NCBI RefSeq assembly: GCF_001619955.1
Contig: NZ_LQQO01000011.1
Location: forward strand, 124,001 to 188,000
Reading direction: 5' to 3'
Length of the DNA: 64,000 nucleotides
From: Sphingomonas hankookensis
Lineage (GTDB): Bacteria > Pseudomonadota > Alphaproteobacteria > Sphingomonadales > Sphingomonadaceae
The notes under the pieces are model-generated. The model saw only the letters and a list, made by a program, of their open reading frames with translations, was not told the DNA's origin and did no database searches. Made by a program: the position numbers and the translations under genes. Positions 27,260 to 36,686 of the stretch are shown here, piece after piece. Every line of letters begins with the position of its first letter. The stretch's first letter is position 1.

Positions 27260-28944
27260 GCTTCCCATGCCCGCGCCTTGGGCGTGTGCCCGATCCCCGG
27301 ATTCAGCTGGTTGCGCGGATCGAGCTGGCGGTAGAATCCGGCCAGCTCGGACTTCGCATGATAGAGATGCCCTACATTATGCTCGGCGGGATATTGCGCA
27401 CCGACCGCATCCAGCCGCTTCCACAGCGCATGTTCGAACGCCAGCGGGTCGACGCCTTTCCGCACGATATAGTCGCGGTGGAACACGTGGCAGAAGAAAT
27501 GCCCGTAATAGAGCGTGTCGACGACCTGCCCGCCCAGATCGTCCGGCAGGAGTTCGGCCCAGTCCCGGCTGTTGCGCGGCAGTGCCACGTCGAGCGCGAC
27601 GATATCCTCGACCGTATCGCCATGGACCGCGCGATAGCGCACCGCCGCGCCTGCCGCGACGAAGCGGTGCAGGAACGCCTTAGTGGCTTCGTCGGCCGAA
27701 CATTCGAACCAGCCGCCGGGTAGCAGCGTGTCGAGCAGTGTCGCGGTCGCCGCCGCATCGCCGCGCGGCATCTTCAGCAGCAGATGATGTTCGAACCGGT
27801 CGCGAAATGCGCGCATTCGTGGTGGCAGATGATCGCCCAGCAACGCGCCGGCCCGCTGCAACACCCGGTCGCTCAGATTGCGTACGAAGCGCTCGGTCAC
27901 GCCATCGACCCACGCCTTCGCCGCGAACAGCCGCGGCAAGCGGTCGGTGCCCAGCCGCTCGATCGCGCGGAACGTGTCGCGGCCATAGCGGTCGGCGATA
28001 TCGAACGCCCCGCGATGCATATATTCGCCCGCGATCGGCAGCTCGGCGAAATCGCGCAGCATCGTCCGGCGCAGCTCGGTCAAGCGGTCGGGATCGTCGG
28101 TCCCGATATAGAAGGTGACCGTCTCGTCCTCCTTCGCGAAGGTGTCGAGCCGCACCGCGAACACGATCAGCTTGCCCGCACTTCCTGCCGCCTCGAACAG
28201 GCAGCGCGGATCGGCATTGAACCGCGCCGGCACGTCGCTGTCGATATCCCGGACATGGGTGACGTAACGATGGTCGTGCGCCGGCTTGTCCGTCGCCGGA
28301 TCGACATCGGCCGCTGCAAAATCCCCCCGGTCCAACCGGTCGAGGATCGCCTCCGGATCGTCGCCCAGCGCGATCCCCAGATGATTGACCAGCCGCAGCG
28401 CTCCGTCGGCGCCGACACTGCCGAACAACGCCAGTTCGGTATAGGCCGGCCCGCGCCGGATCAGCGACCCGCCCGAATTGTTGCAAACCCCGCCGACCAC
28501 CGACGCGCCCAGACACGACGACCCGATCACCGAATGCGGCTCGCGCCCCAAGGGCCGCAACGCCGCCTCCAGCGCATAGAGCGTCGTCCCCGGCAGGCAC
28601 ACGACCTGCTCGCCACCGCCCAGCAGGTGCAGCCGGTCGAGCCGCGTCGTGCTGATGATCACCAGCCCGCCGGGATAGTCGTCGCCATCGGGCGTCGACC
28701 CGCCGGTCAGCCCGGTGTTCGACGCCTGCATCAGGATCGACACATCGGCGACAACGCACGCCTGCGCCACCTGCCACAATTCAACGAGCGTTCCCGGCCG
28801 CACCACCGCCAGCGCGCCGCCCTCGCCGCTGCGATAGCCCCGCCGGAACCGCGCGGTGCGGCGCGGGTCGGTCAGCACATGCCGCCGCCCGACTGCTGTG
28901 CGCAGCGTGGCGATCAGTCGCCTCGTAGCCGAAGAGTCCGCCAT
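27256..28944 (-). CDS. dld: Quinone-dependent D-lactate dehydrogenase
   Basis: Oxidises D-lactate to pyruvate and passes electrons to the quinone pool; peripheral inner-membrane FAD enzyme. 562 aa from the ATG at 28944, comparable with the E. coli enzyme. The FAD-binding (PCMH-type) domain shows MQASNTGLTGGSTPDGDDYPGG and SVIGSSCLGASVVGGVCNNSGG. The C-terminal half has the Dld-specific membrane-binding and cap regions (TLYYGHFFCHVFHRDYIVRKG, YPAEHNVGHLYHA). A GTG 12 bp upstream is a weaker start. It is translationally coupled with the BadF-type kinase. Confidence 0.95.
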   Translation of the reverse strand: MADSSATRRLIATLRTAVGRRHVLTDPRRTARFRRGYRSGEGGALAVVRPGTLVELWQVAQACVVADVSILMQASNTGLTGGSTPDGDDYPGGLVIISTTRLDRLHLLGGGEQVVCLPGTTLYALEAALRPLGREPHSVIGSSCLGASVVGGVCNNSGGSLIRRGPAYTELALFGSVGADGALRLVNHLGIALGDDPEAILDRLDRGDFAAADVDPATDKPAHDHRYVTHVRDIDSDVPARFNADPRCLFEAAGSAGKLIVFAVRLDTFAKEDETVTFYIGTDDPDRLTELRRTMLRDFAELPIAGEYMHRGAFDIADRYGRDTFRAIERLGTDRLPRLFAAKAWVDGVTERFVRNLSDRVLQRAGALLGDHLPPRMRAFRDRFEHHLLLKMPRGDAAATATLLDTLLPGGWFECSADEATKAFLHRFVAAGAAVRYRAVHGDTVEDIVALDVALPRNSRDWAELLPDDLGGQVVDTLYYGHFFCHVFHRDYIVRKGVDPLAFEHALWKRLDAVGAQYPAEHNVGHLYHAKSELAGFYRQLDPRNQLNPGIGHTPKARAWEA

Positions 28945-28978
28945 TACACCTGCCACTCTGGCCCTTTACCCACCCCCA

Positions 28979-29066
28979 CCGTACCCCCGCGCAGGCGGGG
29001 GTCCAGAGCCAAGCAGAACAGTCGTTCGCGCCTGACGCCCTGGACCCCCGCCTGCGCGGGGGTACC
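28979..29066. repeat. Paired inverted REP-like element (family A), second copy
   Basis: Left unit 28979-29005 and right unit about 29037-29066 are inverted copies of the GTACCCCCGCGCAGGCGGGG core. The sequence and spacer start (AGAGCCAAGCA) match the element at 3535-3622 closely. It lies between the dld start and the TonB-receptor stop. Confidence 0.85.
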
Positions 29067-29094
29067 GGTCACTTTGTGGCGGATCGAACGCAGA

Positions 29095-32010
29095 TCACCG
29101 CGTCTGCATCCGGATACCCACCCGGAACGCCCGGCCCAGCAGGTCCGAATAGGTGCTGTTCGCCGCCAGCCCGGTTTCGGGCAGGAGGATCGGTTCGCGG
29201 TTGAACAGGTTGGTGACGTTGAAGAACACTTCGCCCTTCGCCCCGCCGCCCATGTCGACCTTGCCGGTCAGGTTCAGGTCGAAATAGGTCGCGCCGTCGA
29301 TCTTGTTGCTGTCGATCGTCGGGAATTGCGACACGATCCCCGCCGGACGCCCGACCGGGCAGTTGGTCGAACACACGACATAATTGTTCGAATAACTCCC
29401 GCCAGCGACGCCGCGCGCGGTGCCGGTGATCGCGAAGCTCTCGGTGTCGTAGCTGGCGTTGAAGCGATAGATCCAGCTTGGCAGGCTCGACCCGCCCAGC
29501 TGCCCGACGATGTCGACCGGCACGACGTTCGGCACGCCGCTGTCGGTGATATTGTCGATATAGCGCGTCGCCAGCGCCTTCAGCGTCACATTGCCTGGCG
29601 CGCTGTCGACCACATCGGCAAGCGGCACCCGGTACGTCGCATCGAAGTCCAGCCCGCGCACCGTCTGCCGCGCGAAGTTGAACGGGCTGGCGCGGAAGAA
29701 GAATTCGCGGTCACCCGTCGGATCGGCACCGTAAGCTGCACAGAACTCGGTCCGCCCTTCGAAGCAGCGGTTGATGATGTCCTGCGCGAAGAACTGGCCG
29801 ATCGCATCCTGCAGCTTGATGAGGAACCCGTCGGCTGAGAAGGAGAAGCCGGGGATGAAGCGCGGCTGTAGGACTACGCCAACACTGGTCGAATCGGCAA
29901 TTTCGGGCCGCAGGTTCAGGTTGCCGGTGGTGGTTTCACGGAAGGTAACGCCGTTGACCCCCGTGAACGGGTTGGTCAGCGTATTGGCGCGCGACGTGCC
30001 CGCCTGGAACAACTCGTTCAGATTGGGCGCGCGGATGTCGCGCGACCGGGTAACGCGGAAGCGGATATCGTCGATCGGCTGCCACGTCGTGCCGACCTTC
30101 CACGTCGTTACATAGCCCGAGGTCGAATAATCGGTCGCGCGCACCGCGCCGTTGAACTCGACTCCCGATCCCAGCGGGACCACGGTTTCGAGATACGCTT
30201 CCTTGACATTGTAGCTGCCGATCGTGGGCAGGAAGTTGCCGACCTGCCAACCGGTCTGGAACTCAGTCGGCACGCTGCCCGACACTTCCTCCTTGCGATA
30301 TTCGCCGCCCACCGCGACGCTGACATCGCCGGCCCAGGTGGCGAAGGGCACGACCGACAGGTTGATGCCGGCCACGGTCTGCTTGAGCTTCTGGTCGCGA
30401 TACGGATCGCCCAGCGCATAGTCGATCGCGCCCTGGCTCACGACGCCGATGCCGAGGCGGTTCATCGGGACGCAGCCATTGCCCGGTGCGGTCAGCGTCG
30501 AACGGCAGACGATCGTGCCCGCCGCCACCCCCAGCGCGTTGCCGGCCGGCGCAAACACCGCATCGGTCGCATTGTTCATGCGCGTCGTGTTCATGATGTC
30601 GCGCAGCTGCTCGCGGGCGTTTGTCTCTCCGTACTGGCCGTACGCGCTCCACACCGCCTTGTTGCCGAACAGCTGGAAATCGCCCTCCGCGCCGATCACA
30701 TAGCGTTGTACGTCGCGCGAGCTGTTGTTCTTGCGCGTCGGCAGGTCGACATTGGTCGAACCGACCGTGACCGAGGTGATTCCGGCCAGCCGCGCCGCAC
30801 CGAGCGTATTGAGGAGATACGCGTTGTCCGGCCGCAGAACGACGGCGCCGGTCAGCTGCGGTCCGGCGTTGAACAGCGTCTTCTGCCAATTGTACGACGC
30901 CTCGCCGAACACCGTGATCCAGTCGGCCAGCTGATAGCTGACCCGCCCGAACACGCCATGCCGGTCGTCATCGGCGTCGAGGCCGATGTTCCGCCCGGAA
31001 TCGTTCAGCTGCCAATCGCCGCCCTGCGTCCTCGACGGCGCGGTAGCACCACCCAAGGCCGGCGAATTGAAGCTGCCATAGTTGAACTGGTTCACCGAGC
31101 CGCCGGCACCAAAATAAATGCCCCGCAGCCGGTTGGCGGTCCCGCCTGCCGAGTTGATAATGATCCCACCCGGCGTCGCGTTCGCCACGCCGATCTGGTT
31201 CAGCGTCAGGAACTGCGGCAGCCCGTTGGTATTGGTATAGGCCGGGTTGGTGACGACCACCCGCCCGCGCGCATTCCATTCGCGATCGACCTGGAAGATG
31301 CCGTCGCGATGCGCGACTTCGCCGCTCAGCAGGATATGCCCGCGCCCGTCGGCAAAGCTCGTGCCGCCCGCCACGCTGAACGAATAATTGAACCCGTCGC
31401 CATATTCGGTGATGCCGCTGTCGACGGTGACCTTCAGCCCCTCATAGGTCTTGTCGAGCGCGAAGTTGACCACGCCCGCCACCGCGTCCGACCCATAGGC
31501 CGCCGACGCGCCGCCGGTTACGATCTCGACGCTCTTCACCAGCGATTGCGGGAAGGTGTTGATATCAACCAGCCCCGTGACGCTCGACCCGACCGAGCGC
31601 CGCCCGTCGAGCAGCACCAGCGTGCGGATCTCGCCCAGCGCGCGCAGGTTCAGCGCGTTGATCCCGGCCAGACCCGAACTGATCGCAAGGCGCGAGTTGG
31701 CGGGTCGCAAACTGCCCGCCACCGCCGGAATCTGGTTCACGAAATCGGCCAGGTTGTTGGTCGGCGAGCTGTTCTGGATTTCCTGCTGGGTCAGCACGGT
31801 CAACGGCGTCGGCGACTGGAACCCGTCGCGCACCACGCGCGATCCGGTGACCAGGATCTCGCCCTCCGCCTGCGTCTCGGCAGCGGTCGCCTGCTCGCTC
31901 TGCGGAACCGCGTCCTGCGCGAACACCGGCGTCGCGATGCACAGCGCGGCAAGGCTGGTGGCGCGCGCCAGGGCCGGGAGATACCGCCGGAAGGGCATGG
32001 ATGTCGTCAT
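29095..32010 (-). CDS. TonB-dependent outer-membrane receptor
   Basis: 971 aa from the ATG at 32010, preceded by AGGGGAG. Signal peptide to about residue 31 (ATPVFA-Q). The TonB box region is EGEILVTGSRV. The plug domain (about residues 60-190) is shown by LNLRALGEIRTLVLLDGRR and VEIVTGGASAAYGSDAVAGVVNF. The rest is a 22-strand barrel with the typical penultimate FNVTNLFNREP motif; it ends GRAFRVGIRMQTR, without the usual terminal Phe. It takes up a ligand across the outer membrane using the proton-motive force via TonB. It lacks an FecA-type signalling extension. Substrate unknown; neighbours suggest peptidoglycan- or peptide-derived compounds. Confidence 0.95.
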   Translation of the reverse strand: MTTSMPFRRYLPALARATSLAALCIATPVFAQDAVPQSEQATAAETQAEGEILVTGSRVVRDGFQSPTPLTVLTQQEIQNSSPTNNLADFVNQIPAVAGSLRPANSRLAISSGLAGINALNLRALGEIRTLVLLDGRRSVGSSVTGLVDINTFPQSLVKSVEIVTGGASAAYGSDAVAGVVNFALDKTYEGLKVTVDSGITEYGDGFNYSFSVAGGTSFADGRGHILLSGEVAHRDGIFQVDREWNARGRVVVTNPAYTNTNGLPQFLTLNQIGVANATPGGIIINSAGGTANRLRGIYFGAGGSVNQFNYGSFNSPALGGATAPSRTQGGDWQLNDSGRNIGLDADDDRHGVFGRVSYQLADWITVFGEASYNWQKTLFNAGPQLTGAVVLRPDNAYLLNTLGAARLAGITSVTVGSTNVDLPTRKNNSSRDVQRYVIGAEGDFQLFGNKAVWSAYGQYGETNAREQLRDIMNTTRMNNATDAVFAPAGNALGVAAGTIVCRSTLTAPGNGCVPMNRLGIGVVSQGAIDYALGDPYRDQKLKQTVAGINLSVVPFATWAGDVSVAVGGEYRKEEVSGSVPTEFQTGWQVGNFLPTIGSYNVKEAYLETVVPLGSGVEFNGAVRATDYSTSGYVTTWKVGTTWQPIDDIRFRVTRSRDIRAPNLNELFQAGTSRANTLTNPFTGVNGVTFRETTTGNLNLRPEIADSTSVGVVLQPRFIPGFSFSADGFLIKLQDAIGQFFAQDIINRCFEGRTEFCAAYGADPTGDREFFFRASPFNFARQTVRGLDFDATYRVPLADVVDSAPGNVTLKALATRYIDNITDSGVPNVVPVDIVGQLGGSSLPSWIYRFNASYDTESFAITGTARGVAGGSYSNNYVVCSTNCPVGRPAGIVSQFPTIDSNKIDGATYFDLNLTGKVDMGGGAKGEVFFNVTNLFNREPILLPETGLAANSTYSDLLGRAFRVGIRMQTR

Positions 32011-32310
32011 GGAAAGCTCCCCTTCGCCCGGTTTCGGGCTGTACTGTTACCGTCAAGGTTCCTGCGGTCTCGCCGGACCTTGGTCGTCGCCGCCGTAGCG
32101 CCCACGCCGTCCGTGTCGAAGGCGAAAGCTGCGCGGCAAGGGGGACATGCGTCAAGCGAGGCACGGCTATTATCGCTTCGCCAAGCCATAGCCGCAGATT
32201 ATGGGCGTCCTCGTCCGCCCCGCCATAAACGCGCCCTATGGGCCGGGGCGCGGTTGTCATACCCTGTCGATGCACGCCCCGCCCTAGGTTCGCTATCGCC
32301 GAACTAGCCC

Positions 32311-32412
32311 CATCCGTTTGCTTCGAGCGCAGGGTCGAGCGAAGTCGAGACCCGTAGTCGAGAAGCCGTTCTCGACAATCGCTTCTCGACACGCTCGAAG
32401 CTGATCGAACGG
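32311..32412. repeat. Family-D repeat, copy 2
   Basis: Same block order as 15894-16014: cgtttgcttcgagcgcaggg, several gtcgag/ctcgac blocks, then gctcgaagctgatcgaac. It fills the distal part of the 438-bp gap 32011-32448 and ends about 35 bp before the amidase start. The proximal part (32011-32310), between the receptor start and the repeat, must carry the receptor promoter, but I cannot place it. Confidence 0.8.
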
Positions 32413-32448
32413 AACGGGTCGGGTCGATCGCAGCGAAGGATAGTGCCG

Positions 32449-34788
32449 ATGATGAACCGCCGCGCCTTTTTACAGGGATCGGCCGCCGCGTTCGCGCTGG
32501 TGCCGATGGTCGCGGGTGCCGCGCCCGCGCCCGACACCCTCTCCGCCCCGATCGAGATCGTCGACGACATTTACGGCGTGCCGCATATCCGCGCCGCGAC
32601 CATCCCCGACGCGTTCTACGGACAGGGCTATGTCGTCGCGCGCGACCGGCTGTTCCAGATCGATCTCGGCCACCGGCGGGAACTGGGCCGGCTGGCCGAA
32701 GCATTCGGTGCGGACTTCGCCCGGCACGATGCGGCGGCCCGCCTGTTCCATTATCGCGGCGACCTGGATGCCGAACTGCGCAAGGTGCCCGCCAACGTGC
32801 TGGAATGCACCCGCGCCTATATCGCCGGTATCAACGCGCGCATCGACGAGGTGCTGGCCGACCCGGCATTGCTTCCGCCCGAATACACGATCCTCGGGGT
32901 CCAGCCGATCAAATGGGCGATCGAGGATATGGTGCTCGCCCGCGGTGGCGCGATCGGCAATGCCGATGACGAAATCCGCCGCGCGCAACTGGCCGCGATC
33001 GGCCTGCTTGACCTCGACGCGATCGTCGCGCCCTTGCGTCCCAACTGGCAGATGACCGTCCCCGACGGCCTCGACACCGCCGCCATCTCGCCCGCCGACC
33101 TCGGCGTGTTGCGGCAGGGCGGCCTGCCCTTCGGTCCCGACACCCCGGTCCGCGATCCGGCGGAAGGGCCGATGGAGCGCGCCAATGCCGGCAGCAACGC
33201 GTGGACCGTCGCGGGCAACCGCACCGCGACCGGCCGCCCGATCCTCGCCAACGACCCGCATCTCGGCATCGGCGGCTTCGGCCCACGCCATGTCGCGCAC
33301 CTGACCGCGCCTGGCCTTGACGTGATCGGTGGCGGCGCGCCCGGCCTGCCCGGCATCATGCAGGGCCATACCGACCGCTTCGCCTTTGGCCGCACGAACT
33401 TCCATATCGACCAGCAGGACCTGTTCATCCTCGAACTCGATCCTGCCGATCCCGAACGCTACCGCCACAATGGCGGCTGGAAACGCTTTACCAAGATCGA
33501 CATCGCGATCCCCGTAAAGGGCACCGCCCCCTACGTCGCGACGCTGCGCTATTCGGTGCAGGGGCCGGTCGTGTCGCACGATCCGGCGAAGCGCCGCGCG
33601 AGCGTGCTGGCGTCGATCGCGATGCAGCCGGGCGGCGGCGGCGCGTTCGCGATGGTCGCCATCAACCTTGCGCGCGACTGGGCATCGCTACGCAAGGCGT
33701 TCCGCCTCCACCCCTCGCCGACCAATTTCCATTATGCCGATACGCAGGGCAATACCGGATGGCAGGTGATCGGCTTCGCACCGGTGCGCAAGCGCGGCGA
33801 CGGGCTGCTTCCGGTGCCGGGCGACGGCCGCTACGACTGGACCGGCATGCGCGACTTCGCGTCGCTGCCCAACGAATATAACCCCAGGAAGGGCTGGTTC
33901 GCCTCGGCCAACCAGAACAACCTGCCCGCCGACTGGCCGCGCGACCGCATCCCCGCCTTCTCGTTCCGCGCGCCCTATCGCTACGAACGGATCGCCGACG
34001 TGCTCGCCGCCCAGCCGAAGCACAGCATCGCCGACAGCGTCGCGTTGCAGTTCGACACGGTCTCGACCCCGGCACGCCAGTTGATCGCGCTATTGCCCGC
34101 CACACCCTCCCCGGCCGGCGACATGCTGCGCCGCTGGGACGGCCGCCTGACTGCCGACAGTGGCCCCGCCGCGCTGTTCGAAATCCTGTGGCGCGATCTG
34201 GGCAAGCGGATGCTGGCTGCCATCGTCCCCGACCGGGCCAAGTCGCTGGTGACCGAAATCGACCCCTCGGTCCTGCTCGGCATCCTCGCGAAACCCGATG
34301 CGCGGCTACCGGCCACCGCCCGCGACGCGATGCTACGCGACGCGCTCGCCTCCGCATGGACCAGCGCGCAGTCGCTGCTCGGCCGCGACCCTGCCGCATG
34401 GCGCTGGGGCAAGCTGCATCAGGTCCGCATCGCTCACCCGCTGTCGCGCATCCCCGCCATTGCCGCCGCCTTCCCCCCGATCGAGGGCGGCGGATCGGGC
34501 GGCGACAGCTACACCGTCATGGCACGCTGGCTGGGCGACGGCCCCGGCTGGCGCGTTGGCGGCGGAGCCAGCTATCTGCAGGTCATCGACGTCGGCGCAT
34601 GGGACAATTCGGTATTCCTGAACCTGCCCGGCCAGTCGAACGACCCGCGCAGCCCCCATTACCGCGACCAGTACACCCCGTGGATCGCCGGCCAGACGCT
34701 GCCCCTGCTGTTCAGCCGCACGGCGGTGGACGGCAAGGCCGCGCGCCGTGCTACGCTGATGCCCCCGCCCAGAAGGATTCGCCGATGA
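32449..34788 (+). CDS. Penicillin-acylase-family amidase (Ntn hydrolase), Tat-exported
   Basis: 779 aa from MMNRRAFLQG (AAGGA eight bases upstream). A twin-arginine signal (NRRAFLQGSAAAFALVPMVAGA) directs folded export. The precursor is of the self-processing type: alpha chain, linker, then beta chain whose N-terminal nucleophile is Ser249 in NAGSNAWTVAGNRTATG, directly after a Gly. LANDPHLG and SANQNNLP are conserved beta-chain motifs. Family members hydrolyse amide bonds of penicillins, acyl-homoserine lactones or other N-acyl compounds. It overlaps the deacylase gene by ATGA. Substrate not determinable; quorum-quenching AHL acylase activity is one alternative. Confidence 0.9.
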   Translation: MMNRRAFLQGSAAAFALVPMVAGAAPAPDTLSAPIEIVDDIYGVPHIRAATIPDAFYGQGYVVARDRLFQIDLGHRRELGRLAEAFGADFARHDAAARLFHYRGDLDAELRKVPANVLECTRAYIAGINARIDEVLADPALLPPEYTILGVQPIKWAIEDMVLARGGAIGNADDEIRRAQLAAIGLLDLDAIVAPLRPNWQMTVPDGLDTAAISPADLGVLRQGGLPFGPDTPVRDPAEGPMERANAGSNAWTVAGNRTATGRPILANDPHLGIGGFGPRHVAHLTAPGLDVIGGGAPGLPGIMQGHTDRFAFGRTNFHIDQQDLFILELDPADPERYRHNGGWKRFTKIDIAIPVKGTAPYVATLRYSVQGPVVSHDPAKRRASVLASIAMQPGGGGAFAMVAINLARDWASLRKAFRLHPSPTNFHYADTQGNTGWQVIGFAPVRKRGDGLLPVPGDGRYDWTGMRDFASLPNEYNPRKGWFASANQNNLPADWPRDRIPAFSFRAPYRYERIADVLAAQPKHSIADSVALQFDTVSTPARQLIALLPATPSPAGDMLRRWDGRLTADSGPAALFEILWRDLGKRMLAAIVPDRAKSLVTEIDPSVLLGILAKPDARLPATARDAMLRDALASAWTSAQSLLGRDPAAWRWGKLHQVRIAHPLSRIPAIAAAFPPIEGGGSGGDSYTVMARWLGDGPGWRVGGGASYLQVIDVGAWDNSVFLNLPGQSNDPRSPHYRDQYTPWIAGQTLPLLFSRTAVDGKAARRATLMPPPRRIRR

Positions 34789-36380
34789 AGCGCCTGCCCC
34801 TGATCGCCCTGTTCGCCGCGCTCGCCGGTCCGGCCGTGGCAGCCGCGCCCCGGGTCGACATCGTGATCCGTGGCGGCACCATCTATAACGGCGCGAACGC
34901 GGAACCGATCACCGGCGATGTCGAGATTGCCGGCGACCGCATCGTCTATGTCGGCCCGACCCGCCGGACGCAGGCGGCGCAGATCATCGACGCGAAGGGC
35001 CAGATCGTCGCACCCGGTTTCATCGACGCCCATACCCATCCCGACAGCTATATCCGCTCGACCGACGCGAAGGAGCGTCTCAACCTCCCCTGGCTGGCGC
35101 AGGGGGTGTCGACCATCGTCATCGGCGTCGACGGATACGGCACGCCCGACGTCGCGGAGGACGCGCGCAAGCTGATGGCCGGCGGCATCGGCACCAATGT
35201 CGCGCCGTTCGTCGGCTTCGGATCGGTGCGCGGCCGCGTGCTCGGACAGGACGACCGCGCCCCGACCCCTGCCCAACTGACGCAGGAAAAGGCGCTGGTG
35301 GCCAAGGCGATGTGCGAAGGCGCCTATGGCTTTTCGACCGGCCTGTTCTACGCGCCGCAGAGCTTCGCCAAGACCGACGAGGTCGTCGCCATCGCCCGCG
35401 AAGCCGCGATTCGCGGCGGCATGTACGACACCCATCAGCGCGACGAATCCAACTATTCGATCGGCCTCATCAACTCGACCAAAGAAGTAATCGAGATCGG
35501 ACGGCAGGCGAACATGCCGGTCCATATCGCCCATCTGAAAGCGCTGGGCGTCGACGTCCATGGCAAGGCCCCCGAACTGATCGCCACGATCGAAGCCGCG
35601 CGCAAGGCCGGGCAGAACGTCACCGCCGACCAGTACCCGTGGCTCGCCTCCGGCTCCAGCGTCGATGCCTCGCTCGTCCCGCGCTGGGCGAACGACGGCG
35701 GCTATCCGCGCCTGATCCAGCGCTTCGACGACCCGGCGACGCTGGCGAAGATCAAGGTCGAAATGGCCGAGAATCTCCGCCGGCGCGGCGGCGCGGACTC
35801 GCTGCTGCTGACCAGCGCCGGGATGCCGTGGACCGGCAAGACGCTCGCCCAGATGGCGACCGCGTGGAAGCTCGACCCGATCGACGCCGCGATCAAGATC
35901 CTGCGCGTCGCCGATGCCACGGGCAAGGAACCGGCCGGCGTCTCGGTCGCCAGTTTCAACATGATCGACGCCGATGCCGACCTCATCATGCGGCAGCCCT
36001 GGGTCGTGACCAGCTCCGACGGATCGAACGGCCATCCGCGGCAATACGCCACCTTCCCGCGCAAATATCAGGTCTATGTCCGCGAGCGGAAGGTGATCAC
36101 GATGCGCGACTTCATCCACCGCTCGACCGGCGCCACCGCCGACATGTACCGCATGGACCATCGCGGTTACCTCAAACCCGGCTATTATGCCGATGTAGTC
36201 GTGTTCGACCCGGTCAACTACGCCCCCCGCGCCACCTACGTAAACCCGCGCGTACCCAGCGCCGGCGTCAAGGCGCTGTTCGTAAACGGCAAACTAGCGC
36301 TCAAGGACGGCGCCACCACCGGCGCCGCCCCCGGCCGCGCCCTGCTGCGCCCGACGCCGAAGAACTGCCCCACCACCTAA
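34785..36380 (+). CDS. N-acyl-D-amino-acid deacylase (amidohydrolase superfamily)
   Basis: 531 aa with a signal peptide (MKRLPLIALFAALAGPAVAAAP). The TIM-barrel metal-dependent amidohydrolase is shown by IVAPGFIDAHTHPDS (metal-binding HxH), GFSTGLFYAP, MPVHIAHLKALG, TADQYPW and the C-terminal KPGYYADVVVFDP strand that closes the composite domain. D-aminoacylases of this type remove acyl groups from N-acyl-D-amino acids, including N-acyl-D-glutamate. AGAAGGA precedes the ATG, which overlaps the amidase stop. Upstream of the D-glutamate module, it could feed it with free D-amino acids; that is inference. Confidence 0.88.
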   Translation: MKRLPLIALFAALAGPAVAAAPRVDIVIRGGTIYNGANAEPITGDVEIAGDRIVYVGPTRRTQAAQIIDAKGQIVAPGFIDAHTHPDSYIRSTDAKERLNLPWLAQGVSTIVIGVDGYGTPDVAEDARKLMAGGIGTNVAPFVGFGSVRGRVLGQDDRAPTPAQLTQEKALVAKAMCEGAYGFSTGLFYAPQSFAKTDEVVAIAREAAIRGGMYDTHQRDESNYSIGLINSTKEVIEIGRQANMPVHIAHLKALGVDVHGKAPELIATIEAARKAGQNVTADQYPWLASGSSVDASLVPRWANDGGYPRLIQRFDDPATLAKIKVEMAENLRRRGGADSLLLTSAGMPWTGKTLAQMATAWKLDPIDAAIKILRVADATGKEPAGVSVASFNMIDADADLIMRQPWVVTSSDGSNGHPRQYATFPRKYQVYVRERKVITMRDFIHRSTGATADMYRMDHRGYLKPGYYADVVVFDPVNYAPRATYVNPRVPSAGVKALFVNGKLALKDGATTGAAPGRALLRPTPKNCPTT

Positions 36381-36386
36381 CCCTCA

Positions 36387-36474
36387 CGTCACCCCGGGCT
36401 TGACCCGGGGTCCCGCTTCTCCTTCTTCCAACGCCAGCCAGGAAGCGGGACCCCGGATCAAGTCCAGGGTGACG
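36387..36474. repeat. Family-B palindromic repeat
   Basis: Left arm cgtcaccccgggcttgaccc and right arm ggatcaagtccagggtgacg, with aagcggga/tcccgctt in the middle. Same family as 9514-9597 and 46404-46490. It occupies the first part of the 306-bp gap 36381-36686. Confidence 0.85.
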
Positions 36475-36488
36475 GGTGCGACAACACC

Positions 36489-36570
36489 GTCGCCCCAGCG
36501 CAGGCTGGGGCCTCCCGCGGCGAGGCGCGCGCCGTACTACCGCAAGATCCCAGCCTGCGCTGGGACGACG
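36489..36570. repeat. Family-C inverted repeat
   Basis: gtcgccccagcgcaggctgg on the left and cccagcctgcgctgggacga on the right are inverted, with a gcggcgaggcgcgc centre. A half copy (cgtcatcccagccaaggctg) is at 40961-40987. With the preceding family-B element it leaves only about 110 bp for the dgcN promoter. Confidence 0.8.
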
Positions 36571-36686
36571 TTCGTTGCGACAGCACCACCCATAACCCAA
36601 CGCTATACCTCCCCGCGACAGCACGATATGACGCGCGCGGCCACCCCGCCCTATCCCGATGGTCCATACAGCCAGCAGGGTGCGCG

